From Bog-473 sp963755375 (GTDB lineage Bacteria > Actinomycetota > Acidimicrobiia > Acidimicrobiales > RAAP-2), in the NCBI GenBank assembly GCA_963755375.1, contig CAVWKG010000003.1, positions 186,001 to 250,000 of the forward strand: a DNA stretch of 64,000 bases, read 5' to 3'. Positions 30,670-39,803 of the stretch are shown in pieces; position 1 is the stretch's first letter, and each line of letters opens with the position of its first letter. Under the pieces are notes generated by a model. It saw only the letters and a program-made list of their open reading frames with translations. It made no database searches and was not told the origin of the DNA. A program made the translations under genes and the position numbers.

Positions 30670-33252
30670 CTACTCCTGCGGGCGGGTGGCGATGGCGGAC
30701 GGCTCCCGTCCCGCCAACAGCCACCCGATGGCGGCGGCGGTCAGCGGCATGGCGATGACCAGGAGAAACAGGTTGAACCAGGGCACGTGCCCGAGGGCAG
30801 ACAGGCCTCCGTTGAGCTGGCTGCTGCGAAACCAGCCGGCCAGCGCGATGTAGCCGGCGACGGCGCCGAGCACGGCACCGACGAGCCCGAGGGTGCCGGC
30901 GGTGACGGCCGTGATGGTCCGTCGTGTCGCGCTGGTCGCCCCAGTCGCGGTCAGCGTGCGCAGGTCGGCGGCGGCCTCACTGCGAATGAGACCGGCACTC
31001 ATGGCCAGCACCCCGAGGGCGAGGACAATTCCGAACACGGTCGCCCAGTTGATGATCTCCCCCGACGTGGGCGCGTCATTCTTGGATTCGACGGTCATGC
31101 CCGCGACGGCTGCGGTCTGGCGGGCGGCATCGATCTGCGTCGCCGTCAACGGGCTCGACGATTGGAGTAGCCAGCCCTGAAGGCTCACGCTGCTCTGGAG
31201 GTGCAATGACGTGACGGCGTGCTCCGTGATCACCGTGTTGGGCGCCGACGTCCCGGCCGGCAGCGCACTCACCTGTTGCATCACGGGGTTGGCCACACAT
31301 GACGTCGCGGGGCACGGCGTCGTGTCAAAGTTCGGACCGTTCTGGCCCGGGGGCCCTCCGCCGGTCGGGTTGCCGTACTGCAGCTGCATGTTCGACACGC
31401 CTGCCAGCCCCGGGCGCATGGAGAGGATGTCAGACTTCGGGTCGATCGACGACGGGCTGATCCCATACGCCTTCAGCAGCGCCGGTGTGGCCACGTAGAT
31501 CTGACCATCGAACTGGCGACCTGGCCCGTTGTGGTTCAGGTTGGCGCTCGTCGAGTCGAGCGCCACCTCGCCGGCCCCGAGCGTCTGCGCCAGCCCGTGC
31601 ACGGTCTGGGCCTGACCCTGCAGGGAGGGTGGGGTACCGGTCGAGGTGGTCCCGTTCGGGATGACACTGCTGGTGCCGCTGGTGTTGGGCCCGATCTCGG
31701 TCGCCTGCGGCTGAGCGGCGCCGCTGGCGTCGGACTGGGAGCTCCAGACGATCAGCTGGTTCGAGGCCAGGTTGGGACCGGCGTAGTCCAGGACGTTCCC
31801 GTAGCGGGACGCCGCGGCCCCGCTGATGATCACCGCGATGAGCACGCCGAGGCTGATGGCGGCGAGCGCCGAGCCGGAGCGAGACCGGTAGCGGGCGAGA
31901 TCGCGCACGGCCAGGCGCGCGGCGACGGGCGTCCGGCTCCCGAGCTTCCCCACCACGGTGAGGGTCAGAGGGGCGAGCAGGATGATGGCGACCATGAGCG
32001 CGACGAGGCCCAGCACCAACTCGGGCGCACCGCCACCGCTGCGGCTGTTGCCACCCGACACCCCGAAGAGCAAGAAGGCGATCACCAACACGATCACGCC
32101 GGGAATAGCCGAGCGGTGCAGGGGCTTGGGTGGCGCCGGGCGCCCCGCCAGAGCGCTGACCACCGGCACCCGCGTGATGGCACGGGCCGGCCGGCCGGCG
32201 GCGAAGAACGTGGCCACGACGGCCAGCACCATGGCCACGACGACGACGACCCACGGCACCGCGAAGGCGCCGATCAGATGGTGGGCGCTTTGTTCGACAT
32301 CGGGCCGATAGGCCAGCCAGAGACCCAGGCCGAGCACGAAGCCGGCAACGGCGCCGACGACACCGACGATGACGCCGTTGGCCCGCATGACGAGGCGGAC
32401 GTTCTTGTCCGTCGCCCCCATGGACTCGAGCATCCCGATGGCGCGCAGGCGCCGCTGGGCGAGCACGGTGAAGCCACCAACCGACACCAGCGCGATCAGC
32501 AACATGCCGAGCGTGGCCAACGTCAACACGATGGTGTCAGGGTTCAGCGCGTTGCCCCCTGACGGGGCTCCCGGCTGGGAGAAGTTCGGGCCGAGAGAAC
32601 TGCTCGGCACGGTCGAATCGAAGAGCACGGTGGTCTGCGTCGGGCTCGTGACCTGTCCGGGGGCGACGAGCGCGAACGCGTCGAGCAGGCTCTGGGGGTT
32701 CTGGACGATGCCGACCACGGTGCGGGCGGTGCCGTCGTGGTCCCAGGTGTCGCCGACCTTCAGGTCGAGCGCCGAAGCCAACCCGGGCGTCAGGGCCACC
32801 TGACCCGGGCCGCCGGGGTAATGGCCCGAGACGACAGAGAGCATCGGTGTGCCGAACGCGCCATTGGGATCCTGCGCCCGCAGGTCGTACGTATCCACCG
32901 AGCCGGGAACGCTGAGCGTCTGGTTCTCGATGACGTCGACCTGGCCAAAGCGCTGCTCGAGCGAGCCGATCTGGGGGCCGAGATGTGAATCGGTACCGGC
33001 GAAGGTCCCCATGCGATTGGCGGAGCCGAAGCCGGCGTTCGCGGGTGGCGGCGTGTTGACGGCGACCGCGGCGCCGACCACGGTGGCGGCGACCGCCACA
33101 ACGACGAGAGCCAGGATCAGCACCTGCTGGCGCCATTCCCGGCGGAACAGGCGCCAAGCCCAGCGGATCATGGCCTGCCGGGCGGGCACGCCCCCACTGG
33201 ATGTTTGCGGCGGGGGCACCGTGACCGGTCGCTCGAGCAGGCCGACGCTCAT
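30670..33252 (-). CDS. FtsX-like ABC transporter permease
   Basis: 860 residues. Transmembrane helix 1 is at about 45-67, followed by a large extracytoplasmic domain. An FtsX core spans about 240-370 (MLLIALVSVGGFTVLAQRRLRAIGMLESMGATDKNVRLVMRANG). Further helices lie at 385-445, a second extracytoplasmic domain at about 490-740, and a second FtsX core near 745-855 (AADLRTLTATGATSATRRTI). This two-core MacB/SalY-like layout exports peptides, lipids or drugs or remodels the envelope. The start overlaps the ATPase stop (ATGA). It is the last gene of a PadR-ATPase-permease operon. Confidence 0.88.
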   Translation of the reverse strand: MSVGLLERPVTVPPPQTSSGGVPARQAMIRWAWRLFRREWRQQVLILALVVVAVAATVVGAAVAVNTPPPANAGFGSANRMGTFAGTDSHLGPQIGSLEQRFGQVDVIENQTLSVPGSVDTYDLRAQDPNGAFGTPMLSVVSGHYPGGPGQVALTPGLASALDLKVGDTWDHDGTARTVVGIVQNPQSLLDAFALVAPGQVTSPTQTTVLFDSTVPSSSLGPNFSQPGAPSGGNALNPDTIVLTLATLGMLLIALVSVGGFTVLAQRRLRAIGMLESMGATDKNVRLVMRANGVIVGVVGAVAGFVLGLGLWLAYRPDVEQSAHHLIGAFAVPWVVVVVAMVLAVVATFFAAGRPARAITRVPVVSALAGRPAPPKPLHRSAIPGVIVLVIAFLLFGVSGGNSRSGGGAPELVLGLVALMVAIILLAPLTLTVVGKLGSRTPVAARLAVRDLARYRSRSGSALAAISLGVLIAVIISGAAASRYGNVLDYAGPNLASNQLIVWSSQSDASGAAQPQATEIGPNTSGTSSVIPNGTTSTGTPPSLQGQAQTVHGLAQTLGAGEVALDSTSANLNHNGPGRQFDGQIYVATPALLKAYGISPSSIDPKSDILSMRPGLAGVSNMQLQYGNPTGGGPPGQNGPNFDTTPCPATSCVANPVMQQVSALPAGTSAPNTVITEHAVTSLHLQSSVSLQGWLLQSSSPLTATQIDAARQTAAVAGMTVESKNDAPTSGEIINWATVFGIVLALGVLAMSAGLIRSEAAADLRTLTATGATSATRRTITAVTAGTLGLVGAVLGAVAGYIALAGWFRSSQLNGGLSALGHVPWFNLFLLVIAMPLTAAAIGWLLAGREPSAIATRPQE

Positions 33253-33971
33253 GAGTGGGGCGCGTGCGCGAGGAACGACTCGGGGCTCTCGATCGGCAGC
33301 GTCTGGTCCACGACCCGCCCGTCGCGCAGGAAGACCACCCGGTCGGCCCAGGAAGCCAGTTGGGCATCATGGGTGACGACGACCGCCGCCAGGCCCCGGT
33401 GACAGGCGGCGAGGACCAGACGCATCACCGCCTCCCCGTTGGTCGAGTCGAGGGCGCCTGAGGGCTCGTCGGCCAGGAGCAGCTTGCGCTCGCCGACCAC
33501 GGCCCGCGCGATAGCCACCCGCTGGCGCTCCCCGCCCGAGAGCTGGTCCGGGAAGTGCGCGGAGCGGTCCGCCAGGCCCAGGTCCTGCAACGACTCCATG
33601 GCGACGGCCTGTGCCTTCCGGGCGCCGATGCCGTCGAGCTCGAGGGGTAGCGACACGTTCTCCAACGCGGTGAGGCCGGCCAGGAGGTTGTAGTCCTGGA
33701 ACACGTAGCCGATCGACTGGCGGCGCAGGCGCGCCTTGCCGTTGCGCGAGAGGCGGGACAGGGGGGCGCCGCCGATGTAGACCTCTCCCGCGGTCGGGTC
33801 CTCCAGGCTGCCCGCGATGGTCAGCAGCGTGCTCTTGCCGGAGCCGCTCGCGCCCATGACGGCGACGAGCGACCCGGCGTCGACGGACAGTTCGATGTCG
33901 GCGAGGGCATGCACTTCGGTCGCGCCCTTGCCGTAGACCTTGTTGATGCCGCGCAGTTCCAGATAACTCAT
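33249..33971 (-). CDS. ABC transporter ATPase of the MacB/LolD type
   Basis: 240 residues from ATG 33971, overlapping the PadR stop. Walker A is GASGSGKST, the Q-loop YVFQDYNLLAGLTALENV, the signature LSGGERQRVAIARA, Walker B KLLLADEPSGALDS and the H-loop VVVTHD. ENVSLPLEL and LADRSAHFP are typical of ATPases partnered with FtsX-like permeases. The frame is open far upstream because of the frameshift in padR, but the protein itself is complete and starts at MSYLELRGINKVYG. Confidence 0.92.
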   Translation of the reverse strand: MSYLELRGINKVYGKGATEVHALADIELSVDAGSLVAVMGASGSGKSTLLTIAGSLEDPTAGEVYIGGAPLSRLSRNGKARLRRQSIGYVFQDYNLLAGLTALENVSLPLELDGIGARKAQAVAMESLQDLGLADRSAHFPDQLSGGERQRVAIARAVVGERKLLLADEPSGALDSTNGEAVMRLVLAACHRGLAAVVVTHDAQLASWADRVVFLRDGRVVDQTLPIESPESFLAHAPHS

Positions 33972-34556
33972 GGCTTCGATCCCACCTTGCGCCGGGCCTT
34001 CGGGAGGGGGAACGACTGCGGGGCCGGCGCGTCCACACCCGCAGCTGCTCGCTTCAGACGGCCGTCGGCCGTGTCCAGCCACCGGATCAGCGAGTCGAGC
34101 CGGAAGAGCTCGGCGTCGACGACCAAGGCGAAATTGAGATCGAGGCGGGACTCGTCCTCCTTCAGAGCGCGTCCACTGCTGCATGAGCTCGACGAGGTAG
34201 CGCCGGTGCACCTGCACCACCTCGTGCACGTCCACACCGGGGAGCCCGAGGGCCACCAGCACCTTGATCACCAATTCGTCTCGGGGAGGCGAGGAGTAGT
34301 CCGGGGGCGTGCGCAGCCACTCCTCCAACTCGGTCGCGCCCTCGGCGGTGATGTGGAACCCCTTCTGGGGCCCCTCCTCGGCGGCGTCGTCGGACTCGAC
34401 GAGCCCGTCCCGCTCCAGGCGCTGGAGCGTGGTGTAGACCTGTCCGACGTTGAGCGGCCAGACCTCACCGGTCCGGGCCTCGAACTCCTGGCGCAGTTGC
34501 AGCCCGTACTTGGGGCCCTCGCTGAGGAGGGCCAACAGGGCGTGACGGACGCTCAT
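33968..34556 (-). pseudogene. PadR-family regulator with a one-base frameshift
   Basis: From ATG 34556 the winged-helix domain is normal: ALLALLSEGPKYGLQLRQEF, VYTTLQRLERDGLVES and GFHITAEGATELEEWL. After VELMQQWTR the frame is lost near base 34166 and the true C-terminal helix (KEDESRLDLNFALVVDAELF, then RLDSLIRWLDTADGRL) continues in another frame to a stop that overlaps the ATPase start. Removing one base there restores a protein of about 195 residues. Without it the frame runs on into the ATPase gene, giving a false fusion. It probably represses the operon. Confidence 0.82.
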
Positions 34557-34562
34557 GGGCGG

Positions 34563-34592
34563 TACTTTCGAAGTAGCATACTGAGTATTCTA
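34563..34592 (-). promoter_or_regulatory. Promoter and palindromic operator of the padR operon
   Basis: TAGAAT (34587-34592, minus strand) can be a -10 box. It touches the palindrome ATACTCAGTAT (34578-34588), followed by TACTTCGAAAGTA (34563-34575). Two adjacent A/T-rich inverted repeats just before the start are what an autorepressing PadR site would look like. Confidence 0.5.
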
Positions 34593-34694
34593 ACGTCGCC
34601 GGGTCGTCCTGGCAAGGGCGTTCTTGGTCCGCCGGAGCCGGCTGGGGACACCGGGTCCCGAGACGGCCCCGGGTGGGGGGTCAGCGCGCCGGCA

Positions 34695-35555
34695 CTACCC
34701 AGCCGGCAGGGCGGTGCCCGTCTCGAGAAGCGTCTTGAGACTGGCCATGACAGCGGGCCACCCACCGCTGACTCCCTCGAGCACGGCGCTCCCCGGTGCG
34801 AAGCCGTCGTGGACGACGGTCAGCTTGACCACACCGTCCCCCGCCTCCTCGATGTCGAAGGCGACCTTCGATCGGGGCTCTGCTCGCCAGGCGACGACCG
34901 TCGCCTCGTCGACGCCGTGCGCGGAGGCCCACTCGGGGGTGAATGTGTGCCAGGTGTAGGCGAGACGCCGAGGTGGATCGGACTCGAGGATCACCTGCTC
35001 GGGGTCGCTGAGAACGAGCCCGACCTGCTCGTAGGCCACGTCGTAAGTCGAGCCCTTCTGCCAGTCCGAACGGTACGAGACCCCGCCCGACGCCGGGTGG
35101 CGCCAATACAGCTTCGTGAAGGCCGGATCGGTGAGGCCCCGCCAGACATGCTCGGGCGTCGCGTTGATGTAGGTCGTGTAGACGAAGGTCGCCTGGTCGC
35201 TCTTCTTGGTCATCGGTGTGGCCTCCAGTGCCGTCTTGAGATCGGAGAGGGCATCGGCCCTCGCCCGGTCGTAGTGGTGGATCCAGCGGTCGGCGATGTC
35301 GTTGATGGGGGCGGCATCCAGGTAATGCACCTTCTCCCTCCCCCGGCGGAGGGTGGCCACGAGGTCAGCCTCCGACAGGACGTCGAGGTGCTTGGAGACC
35401 GACTGCCGGGTCATGCCCATGTCCACACAGAGCTCCGTGAGGGTGAGCCCGTTGTGCTCGTTGAGCCTGTCGAGGAGCCGGCGCCGGGCGGGGTCGCTCA
35501 GGGCCCGGAAGACCGTATCCATGTCTCGCATCGCGTGGTCCGCTTCGTCGGTCAT
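34695..35555 (-). CDS. ArsR-type HTH fused to an SRPBCC (AHSA1) domain
   Basis: 286 residues from ATG 35555; a start at 35573 would add six residues. Residues 10-95 are an ArsR winged helix (VFRALSDPARRRLLDRLNEH, TRQSVSKHLDVLSEADLV, GREKVHYLD). From about residue 120 an AHSA1/START-like domain follows (TYINATPEHVWRGLTDPAF, SYRSDWQKGSTYDV, LTVVHDGFAPGSAVLEGVSGGW). This fusion is known in actinobacteria; the SRPBCC cavity probably binds a ligand that controls DNA binding. A palindrome covers the start codon, pointing to autorepression. Confidence 0.87.
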   Translation of the reverse strand: MTDEADHAMRDMDTVFRALSDPARRRLLDRLNEHNGLTLTELCVDMGMTRQSVSKHLDVLSEADLVATLRRGREKVHYLDAAPINDIADRWIHHYDRARADALSDLKTALEATPMTKKSDQATFVYTTYINATPEHVWRGLTDPAFTKLYWRHPASGGVSYRSDWQKGSTYDVAYEQVGLVLSDPEQVILESDPPRRLAYTWHTFTPEWASAHGVDEATVVAWRAEPRSKVAFDIEEAGDGVVKLTVVHDGFAPGSAVLEGVSGGWPAVMASLKTLLETGTALPAG

Positions 35556-35607
35556 GCAACCAGTTGGTTGCATGACAACTTAAGCAGCCGCGCGGTTGCA
35601 TGTCAAC
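35553..35607. promoter_or_regulatory. Operator sites of the ArsR-SRPBCC gene
   Basis: CATGCAACCA (35553-35562) and TGGTTGCATG (35565-35574) are perfect inverted arms around GT. GGTTGCATGACAAC (35566-35579) recurs as GGTTGCATGTCAAC (35594-35607), 28 bases upstream, one mismatch in 14. The sites overlap the start codon and the region just upstream of it. Confidence 0.65.
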
Positions 35608-35814
35608 CCCTGGGAACGGTCGGCTCGAGGAGGCCAGCGGAGCAGTGTGGCCTCACTGTCCGGTACAAGCCCCGGCCCCGATCCAGTCGACCTGGGTCGG
35701 TGGCACGCACACGGGCGCGGTGGCGTGCATGCGCAGCATGTCAGCGGCGCGTCAATTCGTTGGTGCCGACGTTGCGCTCCGAGGGCGTCCGGGTTCGGTG
35801 CGCCGCCCGTCACC

Positions 35815-36297
35815 TCAGAGGGCGGCGAGCACCTCCTCGACCGAGCTCGCACTCAGGCCGGGGCCGGGCTCGACCGCGAGCCAACTGACCACACCGTCGT
35901 CGATGATCGCAGCGAAGCGCTGCGAGCGCGACCCGAGACCGAAGCCGCTGCCGTCCATGGTGAGGCCCATCGCCTCGGTCAGCTCCCCGTTGCCGTCGGC
36001 GAGCATCACCACCGCGTCGCCGACGTTCTGGTCCTTGCCCCAGGCTCCCATGACGAAGGGGTCGTTGACCGACACACAGACCACCTTCTCCGCGCCCTTG
36101 GCCCGGAGCTCCTCGGCGCGCAGCACGAAACCCGGGAGATGATGATCCGAACAGGTCGGGGTGAAGGCCCCCGGGACCCCGAAGAGGACGACCTTTCCGC
36201 TCCCCAGGACCTCGGCCGACGTGGTCGCCTCGGGTCCCTTGTCACCGAATGTGAAGACCTTCACGTCGGGCACCCGGTCACCGATTGCGATCGTCAT
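35815..36297 (-). CDS. Peroxiredoxin, Prx5-like redoxin
   Basis: 160 residues from ATG 36297, with GGAGG just upstream. The peroxidatic motif is VVLFGVPGAFTPTCSDHHLPGF (P-x-x-x-T-x-x-C), and Arg in GSRSQRFAAIIDDG completes the active site. TIAIGDRVPDVKVFTFGD is the Prx5 start. One other Cys (VVCVSVND) is buried and probably not resolving, so it may act as a 1-Cys enzyme or use mycothiol or mycoredoxin. It reduces H2O2 and alkyl hydroperoxides in the cytoplasm. Confidence 0.9.
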   Translation of the reverse strand: MTIAIGDRVPDVKVFTFGDKGPEATTSAEVLGSGKVVLFGVPGAFTPTCSDHHLPGFVLRAEELRAKGAEKVVCVSVNDPFVMGAWGKDQNVGDAVVMLADGNGELTEAMGLTMDGSGFGLGSRSQRFAAIIDDGVVSWLAVEPGPGLSASSVEEVLAAL

Positions 36298-36456
36298 TGC
36301 TGCCTCCATGTCGTGGTCATCGCTGGTGGTGGCCAAGGTTGCCATACGCCGTCGGCAACCCCCTAATCGCCCGCCACCCTCGAACGGTCACGAAGTTGTA
36401 ACCTGCGGCGGCGTCACAGCCGTACTCAGTGGGGATCGAGAGCTTGGGGGTTTGCA

Positions 36457-38097
36457 ATGACGCAGTCTTTTGATCGTCGGTCGTTCATGGCCGGTGGACT
36501 GGCGCTGGGCGCCGGGGCCGCCATCATCGGCGGCCTCGAAGGCGAAGCGGGCGCAGCCCAGACCAACGGGCCGGGGCGGAACGGGATCTCAACGGCCAGG
36601 CCCGTGAAGGGCGGTTCGCTCACCTTCGGCATCGACACCGAGGAGAGTGGCTTCAATCCCTCGACCGCCCGCTGGGACGAGGGCGGATTCCTCTATGGCC
36701 GCACGGTCTTCGACCCCATTGCCATCGTCAACGCGGCCGGTGGCGTGGAGCCGTACCTGGCGCAGTCGATCACCTCGAACGAGGACTTCACGGCCTTCAC
36801 GATCACCCTGCGCCCGAACATCGTGTTCCACGACGGCACGCCGCTCAACGCCGCCGCGCTGCACCAGAACATCGAGGCTACGGCGTCCGGCGTCTTGACT
36901 GGGCCCGCCTTCGCCGACTTCAGCAGCGCAACGGTGACGGGGCCGCTCGCGGTCACCATCAACCTCAAGGCGCCATGGGCCCCGTTCCCCTACTACCTGG
37001 CCCAGGCCCAGACGGGCTACATCGCCGCGCCGTCCATGCTCAACAGCACTGACGGCGGCACGTCGAACCCGATCGGCACCGGTCCCTTCGTCTTCCAGGA
37101 CTGGGTCCCCAACAGCCATATGACGGCCACCAGGAATCCGCACTACTGGCGCAAGGGGTACCCCTACCTCAACTCCATCACCTACAAGCCGATCATCAAC
37201 GATGCCTCGCGCGCCGACGCGCTCGAGACGGGTGAGATCGACATCATGCACTCCAACTCCCCCGACAACCTCCTGCAGTTCCGGGGCAACAAGAAGTACT
37301 CCTACTACGACAACAGCGGCCAGATCGTGGGACAGCCCACGGTGCAGTGCATCATGTTGAACACCTCCAAGGCCCCGTTCAACAACAAGACGCTGCGCCA
37401 GGCCATGGCAATGTCCGTCAACCAGACCCAGTACGCCAAGGTCATCGACAAGGGCATCAACACGCCCATGCACGGCCTCTTCCTGCCGGGGAGCGAGTTC
37501 TACAGCAAGACCGTCTACCCGACGTACAACCCCACCCAAGCCGCCAAGCTGGTTAAGCAGGTGCAGCAACAGACGGGCAGCCAGCCCACCTTTTCGCTCA
37601 ATTCGACGAGCGATCCGGAGACCCTGGCGGCCGCCCAGTTCCTGCAGCAGGCCTGGCAGACGGCGGGCATGAAGGTCACCATCTCCATCCTGGCCCAGGC
37701 GACGATCATCAACGACGCGCTGGCCGGCACCTACGAGGCCACGTTGTGGCGCCAGTTCGGCGCAGTTGACCCCGATCTCAACTATGTGTGGTGGAGCACG
37801 ACGACCGTCGGGCCGCCGCTGCCCTTGAACATGGCCCGCAACAACGACCCCAGGATTCAGACAGCCCTGACCGCTGGGAGAGAAACGAACGACAAGGCGG
37901 ACCGGGTCAAGAACTACCAGCAGATCAACGAGTACCTGGCCCAGGACATCCCCTACCTCTGGCTCGCCCGCGACACCTGGGCTGTCATCGCGAATCCGAA
38001 CGTGCAGAACTTCGCCAACGCGACCACGTTGCAGGGCTCGAAGGCCATCGCTTTCGACGAGGGCGTGCTCTGGCCGGCTCAGATCTGGATGTCGTAG
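36457..38097 (+). CDS. Family 5 ABC solute-binding protein, Tat-exported
   Basis: 546 residues. The N-terminus DRRSFMAGGLALGAGAAIIG is a twin-arginine signal. The mature part has GGSLTFGIDTEESGFNPSTA, FTITLRPNIVFHDGTPLNAA, GTGPFVFQDW and a C-terminal QINEYLAQDIPYLWLARDTW, the standard oligopeptide/nickel-binding protein (SBP_bac_5) order. It delivers peptides or other amphipathic solutes to an ABC importer. No permease or ATPase genes of that class are adjacent, so it is an orphan here. Confidence 0.9.
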   Translation: MTQSFDRRSFMAGGLALGAGAAIIGGLEGEAGAAQTNGPGRNGISTARPVKGGSLTFGIDTEESGFNPSTARWDEGGFLYGRTVFDPIAIVNAAGGVEPYLAQSITSNEDFTAFTITLRPNIVFHDGTPLNAAALHQNIEATASGVLTGPAFADFSSATVTGPLAVTINLKAPWAPFPYYLAQAQTGYIAAPSMLNSTDGGTSNPIGTGPFVFQDWVPNSHMTATRNPHYWRKGYPYLNSITYKPIINDASRADALETGEIDIMHSNSPDNLLQFRGNKKYSYYDNSGQIVGQPTVQCIMLNTSKAPFNNKTLRQAMAMSVNQTQYAKVIDKGINTPMHGLFLPGSEFYSKTVYPTYNPTQAAKLVKQVQQQTGSQPTFSLNSTSDPETLAAAQFLQQAWQTAGMKVTISILAQATIINDALAGTYEATLWRQFGAVDPDLNYVWWSTTTVGPPLPLNMARNNDPRIQTALTAGRETNDKADRVKNYQQINEYLAQDIPYLWLARDTWAVIANPNVQNFANATTLQGSKAIAFDEGVLWPAQIWMS

Positions 38098-38160
38098 GAA
38101 GGCCGCTCGGGCCAGGGCCTGCGGACGGCAGTCTGCCCGGCGGGATGCGGCGGGCTCGAC

Positions 38161-39759
38161 CTAGCGCATCTCCACGTCATCGAGGTACTCGTCGCGCCAG
38201 TGGGTGAAGCGCTCTTCGGGCAGGCGCAGGCAATAGGTCGGTCGCAGGGCCTCGACGAAGCCGCGCTCGTGGCTGACGGCGACGATGGTGCCCGGCCAGG
38301 CGCCGAGCATGGCGCCGACGGCCGCAATGGACGAGGGGTCGAGGTTGTTGGTGGGCTCGTCGAGCAGCAAGAGGTTCGCCTCCCCCGCTGACAGCATGGC
38401 CAGCCCCAGTTTGGCCCGCTCTCCCCCTGACAGGGTGCCCGGCAATTGGTCGGCCGCCTTGGACGGCAGCCCGAACGAACCCAGCAGAGCCCGTCGCTCC
38501 CGCTCGGCCTTCAGCACCACGTCACTCACGTTGTCCAACGCCCTGCGGTCGGGGTCGATCTGCTCGTGCTCCTGCGCGAAATAGCCCAGCTCGACGTTCG
38601 CCCCCAGCTCGATCACGCCGTTGGTGGGCTCCTGGACACCGGCCAGGCAGCGCAGCAGTGACGACTTGCCGGCACCGTTGCGTCCGATGATCACGATGTG
38701 GTCGCCCCGACCAGCGTGGAACGTCACGTCCGACAGGACCTCGTTGCTGCCGTAGCGGACGCCCAGCTTGGCCACCTCGAGCGGGATGGCGCCGGAGCGG
38801 GGCGGGACCGGGAGCGTGAACTTGCTGACCCGGTCGCGCTTGTCGACCTGGGTCCGCCCCGCCTCCATCCGCTCCACCTTCCGGTCGAGCGACTTGGCCT
38901 TGCGCGCCCGCTTCTCGGAGCTGGACCGCATGGAGTCGGCCAGCGACGAGAGGCGCTTGATCTCGCGCGCCTCGAGCTCGGATGCGCGCTCGCGCTGGGA
39001 CTGGTCCGCCTCATGGAGGGCCTCGAACTTCGAGTAGTTGCCCTTCCACTCGGTCAGCCGCCGGTTGGAGATGTGCAGCACCTTGCCGATCGACTGGTCG
39101 AGGAGGCGGAGGTCGTGGCTCACGACGAGGAGCGCGCCGGAGAAGCGCGCCAGCTCATCGAGCAGCCACCGCTTGGCGGAACGGTCGAGATGGTTCGTCG
39201 GCTCGTCGAGGATCATCAGGTCGGGCTCCTGGAAGAGCACCCGCATGAGGTCGACCCGGCGGCGCTGCCCGCCGGAGAGGTCGTCGATGCCTTCGAGCAG
39301 CAACTCCTGGCGCAGGCCGAGCCCGTCGGCCAGGCGGGCCATGACCGACTCCGCCTCGTAGCCGCCGTTCGACTGGAACTGCTCCTGGAGGTCGGTGAAG
39401 AGCTCGATGTTCTCCTCGGAGGGGTCATCGGCCATGGCGGCACGGGCGGCGGCCAGTGCGTCGTCGAGGACGTCGAGGCCACGGGCCGAGAGGATGTGGG
39501 AGAACCCGGTGGGCTCCAGCCCGAGGCCGCCCGGCACCGGTGCCTGGGGCAGGTACCCGAACGAGCCCAGGAGGCGGACGTTGCCCCGATGGCGCAGCTG
39601 CGGCGACGTCTCGCCCACCAGCACGGAGATGAAGGACGATTTCCCGGTTCCGTTGCGCCCCACCAGGCCAACCTTTTCCCCGGCCCCGACGACGAACGAG
39701 GCGTCCACTAACAGGGTGCGGTCACCGATTTCTATGGTGAGGGCTGATCCGACGATCAC
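38161..39759 (-). CDS. ABC-F family ATPase
   Basis: 532 residues from GTG 39759. Two ATPase domains: Walker A GRNGTGKSS, signature LSGGQRRRV, Walker B LMILDEPTNHLD, then a charged linker (residues about 230-310, ESEKRARKAKSLDRKVERME) and a second set GRNGAGKSS, LSGGERAKL, LLLLDEPTNNLD. There are no membrane segments. ABC-F proteins act on ribosomes; some protect from antibiotics, others tune translation. A DHA2 efflux gene is divergently transcribed only 44 bases away. No leader peptide was identified. Confidence 0.92.
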   Translation of the reverse strand: MIVGSALTIEIGDRTLLVDASFVVGAGEKVGLVGRNGTGKSSFISVLVGETSPQLRHRGNVRLLGSFGYLPQAPVPGGLGLEPTGFSHILSARGLDVLDDALAAARAAMADDPSEENIELFTDLQEQFQSNGGYEAESVMARLADGLGLRQELLLEGIDDLSGGQRRRVDLMRVLFQEPDLMILDEPTNHLDRSAKRWLLDELARFSGALLVVSHDLRLLDQSIGKVLHISNRRLTEWKGNYSKFEALHEADQSQRERASELEAREIKRLSSLADSMRSSSEKRARKAKSLDRKVERMEAGRTQVDKRDRVSKFTLPVPPRSGAIPLEVAKLGVRYGSNEVLSDVTFHAGRGDHIVIIGRNGAGKSSLLRCLAGVQEPTNGVIELGANVELGYFAQEHEQIDPDRRALDNVSDVVLKAERERRALLGSFGLPSKAADQLPGTLSGGERAKLGLAMLSAGEANLLLLDEPTNNLDPSSIAAVGAMLGAWPGTIVAVSHERGFVEALRPTYCLRLPEERFTHWRDEYLDDVEMR

Positions 39760-39764
39760 AGCTC

Positions 39765-39797
39765 ATTGTACGAGGCAGAACACCGGGTCGATACACT
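39765..39797. promoter_or_regulatory. Divergent leaderless promoters of the ABC-F and MFS genes
   Basis: On the minus strand TACAAT (39765-39770) is five bases before the GTG at 39759. On the plus strand TACACT (39792-39797) is six bases before the ATG at 39804. Both genes therefore seem to start transcription on the start codon. Confidence 0.55.
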
Positions 39798-39803
39798 CCG
39801 CGG

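Noticed and set aside
31531..32562. Long plus-strand frame opposite the FtsX-like permease gene
   Set aside because: His/Asp/Gly-rich antisense shadow typical of high-GC coding DNA; the permease frame has clear domains.
33909..35888. 659-codon plus-strand frame across padR, the spacer and the ArsR gene
   Set aside because: It crosses three minus-strand features and has no domain of its own.
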